DNA of 32,037 bases from Porphyromonas sp. COT-290 OH3588 (GTDB lineage: Bacteria > Bacteroidota > Bacteroidia > Bacteroidales > Porphyromonadaceae): assembly GCF_000769075.1 (NCBI RefSeq), contig NZ_JRFC01000015.1, positions 1 to 32,037 of the forward strand. The letters are read 5' to 3'. Below are positions 1-8,238 of the stretch, one piece after another. Every line of letters starts with the position of its first letter. The stretch's first letter is position 1. The translations under genes were made by a program, and so were the position numbers. The notes under the pieces are model-generated. The model made no database searches, was not told the origin of the DNA, and was given only the letters and a program-made list of their open reading frames with translations.

Positions 1-99
1 GGGGGATAGTATTCAAGGCTCCCCAAGCCGCTCAAACACGCAAAAAACACCGAGAAAGATACAAGAAACTTTGAGCGGTGCATTGCGCAATAGCCTCAT
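1..99. repeat. Left arm of ~99-bp inverted repeat
   Basis: This stretch recurs in reverse complement at 31910-32008, and I count only two mismatches. Each arm contains its own stem: CCGCTCAAA at 28-36 can pair with TTTGAGCGG at 70-78. A perfect 10-bp palindrome, ATTGCGCAAT, lies at 82-91. No transposase or integrase is nearby. The arm sits exactly at the window edge, so the full repeat unit may extend beyond it. Assembly breakpoint at a multicopy repeat is the simplest reading, but this is inference. Confidence 0.9.
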
Positions 100-134
100 C
101 TATACAAATACAGTCTATAGGATTGGCGAAATGA

Positions 135-169
135 CTAGAGCCGTGCGAAGCGTTTTCGCACGGCTCTAG
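135..169. terminator. Perfect 15-bp hairpin, probable terminator
   Basis: CTAGAGCCGTGCGAA at 135-149 pairs perfectly with 155-169 around a 5-base loop. The flanks are only weakly T-rich (TTGTATT on the right), so this may be a weak or bidirectional terminator for a gene outside the window. No gene inside the window ends here. Confidence 0.6.
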
Positions 170-275
170 TTGTATTGTGCCCTTTCGTTCCGCCCGAGGG
201 GGATTGCAAGGCCGTGATCTCGAATGGTCGATCAGTTGTGGCTTAGCCATACGATTTTTGGGGTGCGTTTGTCAT

Positions 276-620
276 CTTTTTGGTTAAGAGATGTAAAAGC
301 GTTGGTTAGAAATTTTATTGAATGAGGCAGCAATTCTAAAGATGCTCGGTGTGGCAGCAGAAGATTGATGGGAACATCTTTGCGGATTGGTGGGCTAATC
401 CTCCGTAGAGTGTCCACCAATCTGAAGGGATTGATGGGAAGAAATGTCGAAAAATATGACACGAGTCCCCAAAACTGCATCAAGTTTGTTCTTATATGTC
501 TGATTATTAGCGGCTTGCTTTTTCAGTTTTTGAGAGGGGTATTTCCCCTTGGCTGAGACTAAGTGCCAAAATGAGGTCGGACGCAATCTGGAGCCTCCTA
601 GGGGGCAAATACGCAGTTCG
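276..620 (+). repeat. Dispersed ~345-bp intergenic element, copy A
   Basis: One of four related copies (A-D). The 5' box has GTTAA at 283. The core holds ATTGATGGG at 364, the inverted pair GATTGGTGG (385-393) and CCACCAATC (414-422, perfect 9 bp), and ATTGATGGGAAG at 430. The 3' box (564-620) has a small hairpin, GCCTC (593-597) with GGGGC (602-606), followed by CAAATACG. Spacing from GTTAA to the second ATTGATGGG is 147, and from there to CAAAT is 176. A frame at 365-556 encodes a peptide of about 63 residues with a hydrophobic C-terminal half. The element lies upstream of the membrane-protein gene at 822. Nothing else gene-like was seen between 170 and 821. Confidence 0.85.
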
Positions 621-785
621 CCTACGAGAGTTGCAGAGATCGGGCGAGCTCGCTGCGTGCTCAAAGTGTGCTTGGGGTATGTGAATTTCTGTTAATCAAG
701 GTAGCCCTCATGGGCCGAGAGGAGTGGCAAGGTGCCAAGTGAAATAGTTGCCTTGACGCAAAGGGTGTTAGTGGCGAAAAAGTCT

Positions 786-793
786 TACCTTTG
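786..793 (+). promoter_or_regulatory. Bacteroidota -7 box (TACCTTTG)
   Basis: The site matches TAnnTTTG exactly and lies 28 nt before the ATG at 822. No convincing -33 TTTG is placed correctly. Transcription starting just downstream would exclude the longer upstream reading frame beginning near 732 and so supports the ATG at 822. Confidence 0.45.
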
Positions 794-821
794 CTCCTTG
801 TTAAATAGGACATTACGTAAG

Positions 822-1043
822 ATGAAGCTATTGCTTATTGCATCACTCGTCTTGGTGGGTGTGGCCATTCTGCTACTCTGCATCAAGATTATCCTGCTCA
901 AAGACGGGCGTTTCCCAAACACACACGTTGGGGGGCAGAAGGCTATGCAGGATCGGGGGATCTCTTGTCATACCTCTCAAGACAAGCAGAAGCGTGCGCA
1001 CCGCACCCTGCAGGAGCGTCTAGACGAAGCCGCCAAGGAGTAG
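822..1043 (+). CDS. Small single-pass membrane protein, conserved Bacteroidales family
   Basis: A 73-residue protein. Residues 3-26 form one strongly hydrophobic helix (LLLIASLVLVGVAILLLCIK), followed by a basic cytosolic-looking tail. The segment GRFPNTHVGGQKAM and a following RGISC are, from memory, the hallmark of a small uncharacterised membrane protein common in Bacteroidales. The frame is open upstream to 732, but the hydrophobic start at 822 and the -7 box at 786-793 favour this ATG. It lies 51 bp upstream of the OmpH-like gene on the same strand, so the two may be co-transcribed. I assign no function. Confidence 0.75.
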   Translation: MKLLLIASLVLVGVAILLLCIKIILLKDGRFPNTHVGGQKAMQDRGISCHTSQDKQKRAHRTLQERLDEAAKE

Positions 1044-1094
1044 CCCCTAGATGCCTAACCATCAATCGAGCATAATTAAATTAAGATCACATAT

Positions 1095-1730
1095 ATGATT
1101 AAGAAGAATTTTCTACACTCAGGTGCAGCCCTACTAGGCTGTGCAGCCCTGCTTACACTGGCCTCTTGCCAGCAAGGCAAGCAAACACAGAGTGCTACTA
1201 CTGTGGTAGCATCGTCTACCGAGGAGGCTCAGCTCCCTATCGCCTATGTGCGTATGGACTCTGTACTCTCGCAGTACAAGTATGCCCAAGATGTACAAGC
1301 CACTCTAGCCAAGGACGCAGACGGCCACCGCACTCGCTTGCAGGGTCGTGCCGCAGCATTCCAGAAGGCCGCCGAGGACTTCCAGCGTCGTGCGCAGATC
1401 AACGCCTTCATCTCGGAGGAGGCGGCACAGAAAGAGCAAGCCAAGGTCATCGGTATGCAGCAGGAAGTGCAGAACCTAGAGCTCAAGCTAGGCCAAGAGC
1501 TCGCCATGAAGGGTCAGCTGATGCAAGAGGATATTCTCAAGGAAATTCAGGCTCAGATCAAGATCTTCAACCAAGACGGTCGCTACAAGCTCGTGCTGAT
1601 CAACTCGGGTGTACTCTATGCGGACGAAAGCATGGACATCACGGACGCCTTTATCCAGCACCTCAATGCTGCCTACAAGCCAGAGATGGCTCAGGCCTCG
1701 GCCGACTCTGTAGCCAAGAAGTCTAAGTAA
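1095..1730 (+). CDS. OmpH/Skp-family periplasmic chaperone-like lipoprotein
   Basis: 211 residues. The N-terminus is a lipoprotein signal: a basic start, a hydrophobic stretch and the lipobox LASC, with the lipidated Cys near residue 25. The rest matches the OmpH/Skp plan: a short beta segment (IAYVRMDSVLSQYKYAQ), then a long Ala/Gln/Glu-rich coiled coil from about residue 70 to 145, then a closing beta segment (YKLVLINSGVLYADESMDIT). Skp-type proteins hold unfolded outer-membrane proteins in the periplasm; a lipid anchor would tether this one to a membrane. A strong hairpin follows at 1790-1839. The family call is firm; the exact client role is inferred. Confidence 0.85.
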   Translation: MIKKNFLHSGAALLGCAALLTLASCQQGKQTQSATTVVASSTEEAQLPIAYVRMDSVLSQYKYAQDVQATLAKDADGHRTRLQGRAAAFQKAAEDFQRRAQINAFISEEAAQKEQAKVIGMQQEVQNLELKLGQELAMKGQLMQEDILKEIQAQIKIFNQDGRYKLVLINSGVLYADESMDITDAFIQHLNAAYKPEMAQASADSVAKKSK

Positions 1731-1789
1731 GGTTGGGCGAGATAATCGGTTGAGTATAGACCTACGGAGTCTATCTCAGGACGATCAAC

Positions 1790-1839
1790 CTCAAAAGGCG
1801 GTATGCCGAAATGCAAATTTCGGTGCACCGCCTTTTGAG
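1790..1839 (+). terminator. Long hairpin after ompH-like gene
   Basis: The arms 1790-1812 and 1817-1839 form a 23-bp stem with about three central mismatches; the outer 13 bp are perfect. The 3' flank is TTCCT, so the T-tract is short. It lies 59 bp after the OmpH-like stop and most likely terminates that transcript. Confidence 0.7.
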
Positions 1840-1840
1840 T

Positions 1841-1865
1841 TCCTAGAGATTTCGGTGCTCTAGGA
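1841..1865 (+). other. Second hairpin upstream of the nuclease gene
   Basis: TCCTAGAG (1841-1848) pairs perfectly with CTCTAGGA (1858-1865). It follows the larger hairpin by one base. Both hairpins carry the same ATTTCGGTG string, here in the loop. It ends 18 nt before the nuclease ATG at 1884, so it could mask translation initiation or extend the terminator. Confidence 0.5.
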
Positions 1866-1883
1866 GCAAATCCCACAAAGTCA

Positions 1884-2825
1884 ATGAATAGAAAAAAGCA
1901 GAAGAAAACGACACTAGGCTCTAGAGCCCCTTGGCTGGCGCTGCTTGTCCTCGTCGCCATCGTCGGCTGGCAGGCCTACACGATACAGGGCAAGCAAGAG
2001 CGGCAAGCCCACGCGCAGGCATCGAGCCATCAGACGCAGGAGCCATCGATAGCCGCCCCTACGGGCGAAGTTATCCTCGGCGATACGACCCTGCTAGAGC
2101 TACCGCAGCTCTCGGGTGGGGCGCACAACTATTTCGTGACGCACTATGCCGAGGGGCAGGTCAATTACTCACTAGAGTACGATACCCAGAGGCGACACGC
2201 CCGTTGGGTCGCTTTTAGCTTCGATCGCGCAAGTGCGCCCAATCGGGTCAAGCGCTCGGACGCTTGGGGCTGGGATCCTAAGCTCCCCAAGGAGTACAGC
2301 ACGGACAATTGGTTCGCTCGCTCGGGTTATAGTAGAGGCCATCTAGTCGCCTCCGAGGATCGCACCTTCGCCCAAGAGGCCAACGAGCAGACTTTCTACT
2401 ACAGCAATATCAGCCCTCAGCTACAAGAGCACAACGGTGGCGTATGGGTGCGCCTAGAGAAGAAGGTACAGAGCTGGGGGCGTGATGAGCGTCTGCACGA
2501 TGTACTCTATGTGGCCAAAGGGGGGACGATCCGTGACGACCAAATCGAGGAGCACCGCCTAAGGGGGCAAATCGTCATACCCCGCTACTACTGGATGGCG
2601 CTACTGCTCCAAAAAGGCGACGAGTACCACAGCATTGCCTTCTGGACAGAGCATCGCAGCTATGCCAAGGGGGAGGGTAATCTGCGAGATCTAGCAATCT
2701 CCGTAGACGAACTAGAGCAGCGCACGGGGCTCAATCTATTCTACCGACTACCCACTTCTGTGGCGCAGCATGTAGAGGCGGAAGACCCCAACGGCAGGGA
2801 AGCGAGGCGCATCTGGTGGAGATAG
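1884..2825 (+). CDS. Membrane-anchored DNA/RNA non-specific endonuclease
   Basis: 313 residues. Residues 15-31 form an uncleaved signal anchor (PWLALLVLVAIVGW), so the enzyme should face the periplasm or outside. The beta-beta-alpha-metal nuclease core carries SRGHLVASEDR at 150-160, the variant of the usual DRGH motif, with His153 as expected general base. The segment SNISPQLQEHNGGVW then supplies the metal-binding Asn and the conserved Asn/Trp of the NUC1 family. Such enzymes cleave single- and double-stranded DNA and RNA using Mg2+, for nutrition or DNA clearance. The first motif residue is Ser rather than Asp, as in many bacterial members. Two hairpins separate it from the gene upstream. 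Confidence 0.88.
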   Translation: MNRKKQKKTTLGSRAPWLALLVLVAIVGWQAYTIQGKQERQAHAQASSHQTQEPSIAAPTGEVILGDTTLLELPQLSGGAHNYFVTHYAEGQVNYSLEYDTQRRHARWVAFSFDRASAPNRVKRSDAWGWDPKLPKEYSTDNWFARSGYSRGHLVASEDRTFAQEANEQTFYYSNISPQLQEHNGGVWVRLEKKVQSWGRDERLHDVLYVAKGGTIRDDQIEEHRLRGQIVIPRYYWMALLLQKGDEYHSIAFWTEHRSYAKGEGNLRDLAISVDELEQRTGLNLFYRLPTSVAQHVEAEDPNGREARRIWWR

Positions 2826-2850
2826 ACGGTATGGATTGGGCGAATTGGTG

Positions 2851-2858
2851 TAACTTTG
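2851..2858 (+). promoter_or_regulatory. Bacteroidota -7 box (TAACTTTG)
   Basis: Exact match to TAnnTTTG, 28 nt before the ATG at 2887. It implies transcription from about 2864, which rules out an in-frame TTG at 2860 as start of the YbjQ-family gene. No good -33 box is visible. Confidence 0.5.
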
Positions 2859-2886
2859 TTTGAGAACTTATCAAAAACATCAGACT

Positions 2887-3210
2887 ATGCTACAGACTAC
2901 AACCCATACACTACAAGGGTACGACATAGAGCAATACTATGGCGTGGTACTAGGAGAGACCATCATCGGAGCTAACTTCCTCAAAGATATTGCTGCCTCG
3001 ATCCGTGACTTCATCGGCGGACGCTCCGGCTCCTACGAGCGTGTCGTCAAGGAGGCACAAGAAACCGCTCAGAGAGAGATGGTACAGCGTGCCGAGATGC
3101 TCGGAGCTAATGCCGTCATCGCCATCAGCTTCAGCTACTCCGCCGTTGGTGGCCAAGGTAGTATGCTGATGGTTACCTGCTCAGGAACGGCCGTGCGTGT
3201 CCGTCGCTAG
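2887..3210 (+). CDS. YbjQ/UPF0145-family protein
   Basis: 107 residues from the ATG at 2887. The sequence follows the YbjQ (UPF0145, 'putative heavy-metal-binding') family: an N-terminal strand and YYGVVLGETIIGANFLKDI, then a glycine-rich turn (IRDFIGGRSGSYE), a helix with repeated Glu/Gln (VVKEAQETAQREMVQRAEML), then GANAVIAISFSYS and a final beta strand with GTAVRVRR. Members assemble into pentameric rings; no biochemical role is settled. It precedes polA by 47 bp on the same strand. A TTG start at 2860 would add nine residues but lies at the predicted transcription start. Confidence 0.85.
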   Translation: MLQTTTHTLQGYDIEQYYGVVLGETIIGANFLKDIAASIRDFIGGRSGSYERVVKEAQETAQREMVQRAEMLGANAVIAISFSYSAVGGQGSMLMVTCSGTAVRVRR

Positions 3211-3257
3211 GCAGGCTAGAGGAGAAGGCGGTAGTAATAGAATTAGACAGATCGACA

Positions 3258-6050
3258 ATGTCACGCAAACGCATATTCTTCCTAGATGCATACGCTCTGA
3301 TCTTCAGAGCCTACTATGCATTCATACGCAGCCCACGCATAGATAGCCAAGGGCGCAATACGAGTGCAATCTTTGGCTTCGCATTGATGCTGGACGAGAT
3401 CTTGGACAAGGAGCTGCCAGACCTCATTGCCGTGGCATTCGACCCTCCCGGGGGAACATTCCGCCACGAGGCTTACGAGGCCTACAAGGCACAGCGTGAC
3501 GAGACGCCCGAGGGTATTCGCCTCGCTGTACCCTACATCAAGCGTCTACTAGAGGCCTACCGCATACCGATCTTGGAGGTGGAGGGCTACGAAGCCGACG
3601 ACGTGATCGGGACACTTGCCGTACAAGCCGAGCAGGCTGGTCTAGAGGTGCTGATGGTAACGCCCGACAAGGACTACGGCCAGCTCGTCTCGCCACATAT
3701 CTCGATGTATCGGCCAATGAGTGGCGGTGGCTATGAGGTGTGGGGCGAGCGAGAGATCGTAGAGAAGTTTGGGCTTAGCCAGACCAAGCAAGTCATCGAC
3801 TACCTAGGCTTGGTGGGCGACTCGGCTGACAATCTGCCCGGCTGCCCACGCATTGGCGAGAAGACCGCCCAGAAGTTGCTTGCCGAGTTTGGGAGTATCG
3901 AGGGGATCTACGAGCATATTGATCGGGTCAAAGGCAAAACTCGTGAATACCTTGAGGCTGGCAAAGACTCTACCCTCATGACTCGTGAGCTCGCTACGAT
4001 ACATACTGCCGTCCCCATAGTGTGGCACGAGCACGATTTCGCTCGCCAACCCATAGATGCCGAGGCGCTCCGTGCGCTCTATACGGAGCTGGAGTTCCGG
4101 ACTCTACTCAACAAACTCGCCAGCAAGCTCGAGCAGTCTGCCCCAGAGCCTGCGCAGGAGGAGGCGAACTCCGAGATGGGGGATCTATTTGCTTTTGATT
4201 ACAGTGCAGGGACGAAGCCCTCACCCTCTGCCGAGGGGGCACTCTCCAAGGCCTTGGAGCTGGATATCCACCACATGACCTCTGTCGAGGAGATAGAGGC
4301 TATGGTCGAGCGAGCCCTACAGCTGGGCTACATAGCACTTGATACGGAAACTACGGGTCTGGATCCACTCGAGGCAGAGCTGGTAGCAGCGAGCTTCGCC
4401 CTAGGCGATCGAGAGGCTTATTTCCTTCTCTTCCCCGAGGATCGAGAGCAGACACTAGCACTGCTCCAACCCCTGCGTAGGGTATTGGGTAGCGACCGAG
4501 TGCTCAAGATCGGGCAAAACATCAAGTACGACTTGCAGGTACTCATGAGCTATGGCGTGGAGATTAGTCTGCCGCTCTTCGACACCATGGTGGCGCATTA
4601 CCTCCTCTTCCCCGATATGCGCCATGGCTTGGACGAGCTTAGCGAGCGTTATCTCGGTCTACAACCGATGAGCTTTGAGGAGATGATCAAGCCACAGAAC
4701 CCCAAGAAGCCCAACCTTAGAGCCGTGGAGCTAGATCGCTTGGCCTACTACGCAGCCGAAGATGCAGCACTGACCTATAGGCTGTATCGCTACTTCGAGC
4801 CTATGCTGGCAGAGCGTGAGCAGACGGCTCTGATGAACGAGCTAGAGATGCCACTAATCCCAGTGCTTGCGTCGATGGAGCGTGAGGGCGTTCGGCTCGA
4901 TCGAGGTGTGCTGGCTGAGAAGTCGTCGGAGCTACACGCCAAGCTCACGGCAGTAGAGGCAGAGATCTTCGAGCTGGCAGGGCGTGAGTTCAACGTCAAT
5001 AGTGCCAAGCAGGTGGGCGAGTTGCTCTTCGACGAGCTGAAAATCGTGGAGAAGCCCAAGAAGACGAAAACAGGGGGCTACACGACCAGTGAAGAAGTGT
5101 TGGAGAAGCTCCGCAACCGTCACCCGATTGTGGCACGCATTCTCGACTATCGAGGGCTCAAGAAGCTACTCTCTACATACGTGGATGCCTTGCCCGATCT
5201 AGTCTATCCAGACGGTAGGCTACACTCGAGCTTCAACCAAACCGTCGCAGCTACGGGCAGGCTCTCTAGTAGCAACCCCAATATCCAGAACATTCCTATT
5301 CGTACTGCCGAGGGTCGGGCCATTCGTGCAGCCTTCGTCCCTCATGACGAGGATTCGGTCTTCCTTAGTGCAGACTATTCGCAGATTGAGCTTCGCCTCA
5401 TGGCTCATATCAGTGCCGACGAAGGGCTCATCGAGGCATTCCGCCAAGGGCACGACATTCACCAAGCCACAGCCGCCAAGATACACGGCCTCCCTCTCGA
5501 GCAGGTAACTGCGGAGCAGAGACGTGGAGCTAAGACTGCCAATTTTGGGATTATCTACGGCATCAGCGCTTTTGGGCTAGCCGAGCGTCTAAACATCGGA
5601 CGAGGCGAGGCCAAAGCGCTTATCGACGGCTATTTCGCTTCCTACCCGGGAGTGAAGGCCTATATGGACAGAGTGATTGAGCAGGCTAAGGCTCAGGGCT
5701 ATGTTACCACGCTCCTAGGTAGGCGGCGCTACCTGCCCGACATCACGAGTGCCAATGCCGTAGTGCGTGGCTATGCCGAGCGCAACGCCATCAATGCTCC
5801 GCTGCAAGGTACGGCTGCCGACATCATCAAAATAGCCATGATACGCCTATACGCGGAGATTAGGCGCCGAGGCCTGAAGAGCCGTATGATCCTGCAGGTG
5901 CATGACGAACTGAACTTCAACGTCCCCAAGAGCGAGCTAGCAGAGATGCGTCAGCTCGTCAGACAGACGATGCAATCCGCCCTCACTACTCTAGCCGTCC
6001 CTCTAGTCGTGGAGGTTGGCGAGGGCGGTAGTTGGCTCGAAGCGCATTAG
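3258..6050 (+). CDS. polA: DNA polymerase I
   Basis: 930 residues, full length for the family. Three domains are visible in order. Residues 1 to ~290 form the 5'-3' flap exonuclease (FFLDAYALIFRAYYAF, EADDVIG, DKDYGQLV, GDSADNLPG). From ~345 to 530 lies a 3'-5' proofreading domain with its acidic motifs intact: DTETTG at 362-367, NIKYDLQVL, and YYAAEDAALTY, so proofreading should be active, unlike in Taq. The polymerase domain carries DYSQIELR at 706-713, the O-helix KTANFGIIYG, and HDE at 882-884. It fills gaps, removes RNA primers in lagging-strand synthesis and acts in excision repair. A 14-bp hairpin follows the stop. Confidence 0.98.
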   Translation: MSRKRIFFLDAYALIFRAYYAFIRSPRIDSQGRNTSAIFGFALMLDEILDKELPDLIAVAFDPPGGTFRHEAYEAYKAQRDETPEGIRLAVPYIKRLLEAYRIPILEVEGYEADDVIGTLAVQAEQAGLEVLMVTPDKDYGQLVSPHISMYRPMSGGGYEVWGEREIVEKFGLSQTKQVIDYLGLVGDSADNLPGCPRIGEKTAQKLLAEFGSIEGIYEHIDRVKGKTREYLEAGKDSTLMTRELATIHTAVPIVWHEHDFARQPIDAEALRALYTELEFRTLLNKLASKLEQSAPEPAQEEANSEMGDLFAFDYSAGTKPSPSAEGALSKALELDIHHMTSVEEIEAMVERALQLGYIALDTETTGLDPLEAELVAASFALGDREAYFLLFPEDREQTLALLQPLRRVLGSDRVLKIGQNIKYDLQVLMSYGVEISLPLFDTMVAHYLLFPDMRHGLDELSERYLGLQPMSFEEMIKPQNPKKPNLRAVELDRLAYYAAEDAALTYRLYRYFEPMLAEREQTALMNELEMPLIPVLASMEREGVRLDRGVLAEKSSELHAKLTAVEAEIFELAGREFNVNSAKQVGELLFDELKIVEKPKKTKTGGYTTSEEVLEKLRNRHPIVARILDYRGLKKLLSTYVDALPDLVYPDGRLHSSFNQTVAATGRLSSSNPNIQNIPIRTAEGRAIRAAFVPHDEDSVFLSADYSQIELRLMAHISADEGLIEAFRQGHDIHQATAAKIHGLPLEQVTAEQRRGAKTANFGIIYGISAFGLAERLNIGRGEAKALIDGYFASYPGVKAYMDRVIEQAKAQGYVTTLLGRRRYLPDITSANAVVRGYAERNAINAPLQGTAADIIKIAMIRLYAEIRRRGLKSRMILQVHDELNFNVPKSELAEMRQLVRQTMQSALTTLAVPLVVEVGEGGSWLEAH

Positions 6051-6077
6051 AGATAGACTTCCTTCGTCAACATAAAA

Positions 6078-6114
6078 AAGGCCTAACCTCTATAATCGTG
6101 AGAGGTTAGGCCTT
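6078..6114. terminator. Convergent terminator between polA and the HHH gene
   Basis: A perfect 14-bp stem (6078-6091 with 6101-6114, 9-base loop). The run of A at 6074-6079 becomes a T-tract on the minus strand, so it should end the long minus-strand operon; it may also stop polA transcripts. Confidence 0.85.
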
Positions 6115-6135
6115 CCTGTATGATTACCAATGGGG

Positions 6136-6768
6136 TTATTGGAGCGATTTAGGAGCCTCGATGAAGTAAGGGCTTAGGCGAATGCTATCATCTCTGGAGA
6201 AAGCAGGGTCACGCATCAAGGTACTCCAGCGCATAATCCGCCCGTGGCGACTGATGAGCCGATTGAGCGACTTGACTTGCGTATAGCTCAAATAAGGATG
6301 ACGGGGAATATCGCCCGAGATGAGCGAATCCAAGCGGTAGGTACGTGGCGAACGACCAATACGGAACCACCCCTTTAGGCTAAGGAATTTGTCCTCGTCC
6401 ATACCATACACCTCTTGTAGCTGCAGGACGGTGTAGTAGCCCCCGAGCTGACGCCTAAGCGCCAAGATGCGATGCGAGAAAGCAGGGCCTATGCCGGGTA
6501 CTTTGATTAGCGTAAGCGAGTCTACAGTATTGAGATCTAGTATTTGGCGCTGTCTGAACTTAGGCGCTGACGAGTTTCTCAAATGAGCAGGAGGGCCAAC
6601 GTAGTGGTCTGGTCGGTAGATCGTATCGGCAGGCGATGCTAGTGCCGACATTTGGTTCTGACCTCTTGAAGTCAAGGATAGCAAGACCGCTCCCGAAGAA
6701 ATCAAGAGTAGCAGAACAATCAGCACAATGCGCTCGGCTCGCCCGATGAAAAAGAAGTAACGCCCCAT
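6136..6768 (-). CDS. Membrane-anchored helix-hairpin-helix (ComEA-like) protein
   Basis: 210 residues. A hydrophobic segment at 13-30 (RIVLIVLLLLISSGAVLL) anchors the N-terminus. Downstream is a ComEA-type helix-hairpin-helix: LDLNTVDSLTLIKVPGIGPAFSHRILALRRQLGGYYTVLQLQEVYGM, followed by a second, weaker repeat. The VPGIGPA hairpin is the DNA-backbone-binding signature. Bacteroidota commonly encode such a protein outside any complete competence cluster; no other com gene is in this window. It is last in the minus-strand operon, 39 bp after the LolD-type gene. DNA binding outside the cytoplasmic membrane is inferred from the anchor. Confidence 0.8.
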   Translation of the reverse strand: MGRYFFFIGRAERIVLIVLLLLISSGAVLLSLTSRGQNQMSALASPADTIYRPDHYVGPPAHLRNSSAPKFRQRQILDLNTVDSLTLIKVPGIGPAFSHRILALRRQLGGYYTVLQLQEVYGMDEDKFLSLKGWFRIGRSPRTYRLDSLISGDIPRHPYLSYTQVKSLNRLISRHGRIMRWSTLMRDPAFSRDDSIRLSPYFIEAPKSLQ

Positions 6769-6807
6769 AGCAAGTATTAGATTTTAGGTGTAGAGGCATC
6801 GGATGCC

Positions 6808-7485
6808 CTAGTTATTAACTTCAATCCGCTCGATCTTGCCGTCTTTGAGGTAGATCGTACGGTCGGCTCGTTTCGCTAGCTCTATATCGTGTGTGACGAT
6901 GACGAAGGTCTGCCCAAGTTCTGCTCTAAGGTCGAAGAAGAGCTGATGCAGAGCTTCTTTGTTGTGTGTGTCGAGACTACCCGAGGGTTCGTCCGCAAAG
7001 ATGACGGCTGGCTCGTTCATCAGCGCACGAGCTACGGCGACACGCTGGCTCTCCCCGCCCGACATCTGACTGGGTTTGTGTCCGGCACGTTCGCTTAGCC
7101 CCATTTGGTTTAGTAGTTTACCAGCCCGCTCACGTGCTTCTCGGCGACTCTTCCCCGCAATCATCGCAGGGATCATTACATTCTCTAGAGCGGTAAACTC
7201 TGGGAGTAGCTGGTGGCTCTGGAAAACGAATCCGATCGAGCTATTGCGTAGCTCTGCCGTAGCCCGAGAGCTGAGCTTGCCTACCTCCTTGTCTGTGATG
7301 ATAAGCTGGCTATCTGCGTCGGCATCGGCCAGAGTACCGAGGATCTGTAGAAGCGTAGTCTTGCCTGCTCCGCTAGGCCCGACGATAGATACGATCTCTC
7401 CTTTGTAGACCTCCAAATCAACCCCTCTGAGTACCTCTAGAGAGCCGAAGCGCTTGCGGATATTAGTGGCTTGAATGATTTTCAT
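6808..7485 (-). CDS. lolD: ABC transporter ATPase, LolD/MacB type
   Basis: 225 residues from the ATG at 7485. All ABC ATPase signatures are present: Walker [10 protein letters not shown] (36-44), Q-loop [17 protein letters not shown], signature [15 protein letters not shown], Walker [10 protein letters not shown], and the switch His in VIVTHD. The Q-loop context and short length place it with LolD/MacB-type ATPases, which power lipoprotein release or envelope export. The partner permease is not in this window, so the symbol is provisional. Its start overlaps the end of tcdA by 23 bp, showing translational coupling. A longer frame reaching 7656 overlaps tcdA coding sequence and is rejected. 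Confidence 0.85.
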   Translation of the reverse strand: MKIIQATNIRKRFGSLEVLRGVDLEVYKGEIVSIVGPSGAGKTTLLQILGTLADADADSQLIITDKEVGKLSSRATAELRNSSIGFVFQSHQLLPEFTALENVMIPAMIAGKSRREARERAGKLLNQMGLSERAGHKPSQMSGGESQRVAVARALMNEPAVIFADEPSGSLDTHNKEALHQLFFDLRAELGQTFVIVTHDIELAKRADRTIYLKDGKIERIEVNN

Positions 7486-8218
7486 TGGCTGAGGGTACTT
7501 GAATGTGTTTGAGCACATAGGCGGATAGGTGGCACCCGAAGATAGCGGGCATATATGCGGCTGTGCCAGCAGTTGAGCGCTTGCATCGCTCTCCGCTGAT
7601 CTCCACGACTGCCTCTTCGTCGGGTAGCTCGCTGGAGAAAACCACTGGAATGCCATTCTTGATGTCTAGCTTGCGCAAGCGTTTGCGCAGAGCACGGGCG
7701 AGCGAACAGTTGTAGCTTCTGTTGATGTCGGCTACTTGAACCGCACTAGGATCACTCTTAGCACCTGCGCCCATAGAGCTTACGATAGGTAGCCCTCTCT
7801 GCTTGCTTAGGGCGATGAGATAGACCTTAGGGCTAAGCGAATCGATAGCATCGATGACGAAGTCGTAGCGATGACGATCGAGTAGCGTCACCATGTTCTC
7901 GTCCTTGAGGAACTCCTCCACGACCTCGAGCTCAATCTCTGGATTGATATCTCTAAGCCTCTCGGCAAGGACAGAGGCCTTAGGGCGACCGATCGTGCTA
8001 TGCAGAGCCGTCAGCTGTCGGTTGATGTTGGAGGGCTGAACGATATCTGCGTCCACAATGGTCATACGGCCAATACCAGCGCGTGCAAGCATCTCGGCAG
8101 CATAGCCACCAACGCCTCCCAGACCTACGACCAGCACATGGGCTCGTCCCAGCTCCTCCACACGCTCTGCTCCCCACAGCAGCTTAGTCCTTTCTTTCCA
8201 GTCTGTCCTCTCGGTCAT
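7463..8218 (-). CDS. tcdA: tRNA threonylcarbamoyladenosine dehydratase
   Basis: 251 residues, the normal length. It is an E1/MoeB-fold enzyme: [13 protein letters not shown] (residues 32-44) binds [21 protein letters not shown] is the conserved adenylation stretch, and [32 protein letters not shown] and [11 protein letters not shown] match TcdA (CsdL). TcdA uses ATP to cyclise t6A37 in ANN-decoding tRNAs to ct6A. It lies 20 bp after the glycosyltransferase gene and overlaps the lolD start by 23 bp. Confidence 0.93.
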   Translation of the reverse strand: MTERTDWKERTKLLWGAERVEELGRAHVLVVGLGGVGGYAAEMLARAGIGRMTIVDADIVQPSNINRQLTALHSTIGRPKASVLAERLRDINPEIELEVVEEFLKDENMVTLLDRHRYDFVIDAIDSLSPKVYLIALSKQRGLPIVSSMGAGAKSDPSAVQVADINRSYNCSLARALRKRLRKLDIKNGIPVVFSSELPDEEAVVEISGERCKRSTAGTAAYMPAIFGCHLSAYVLKHIQVPSANENHSSH

Positions 8219-8238
8219 ATTTTTCGATACTTGTCATT

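Noticed and set aside
32-250. 72-residue minus-strand frame across the left repeat arm
   Set aside because: It runs through the inverted repeat and the perfect hairpin at 135-169 and has no protein-like pattern.
1166-1726. 186-residue open frame inside the OmpH-like gene
   Set aside because: An alternative-frame shadow produced by codon bias; the OmpH frame has a lipobox and coiled coil.
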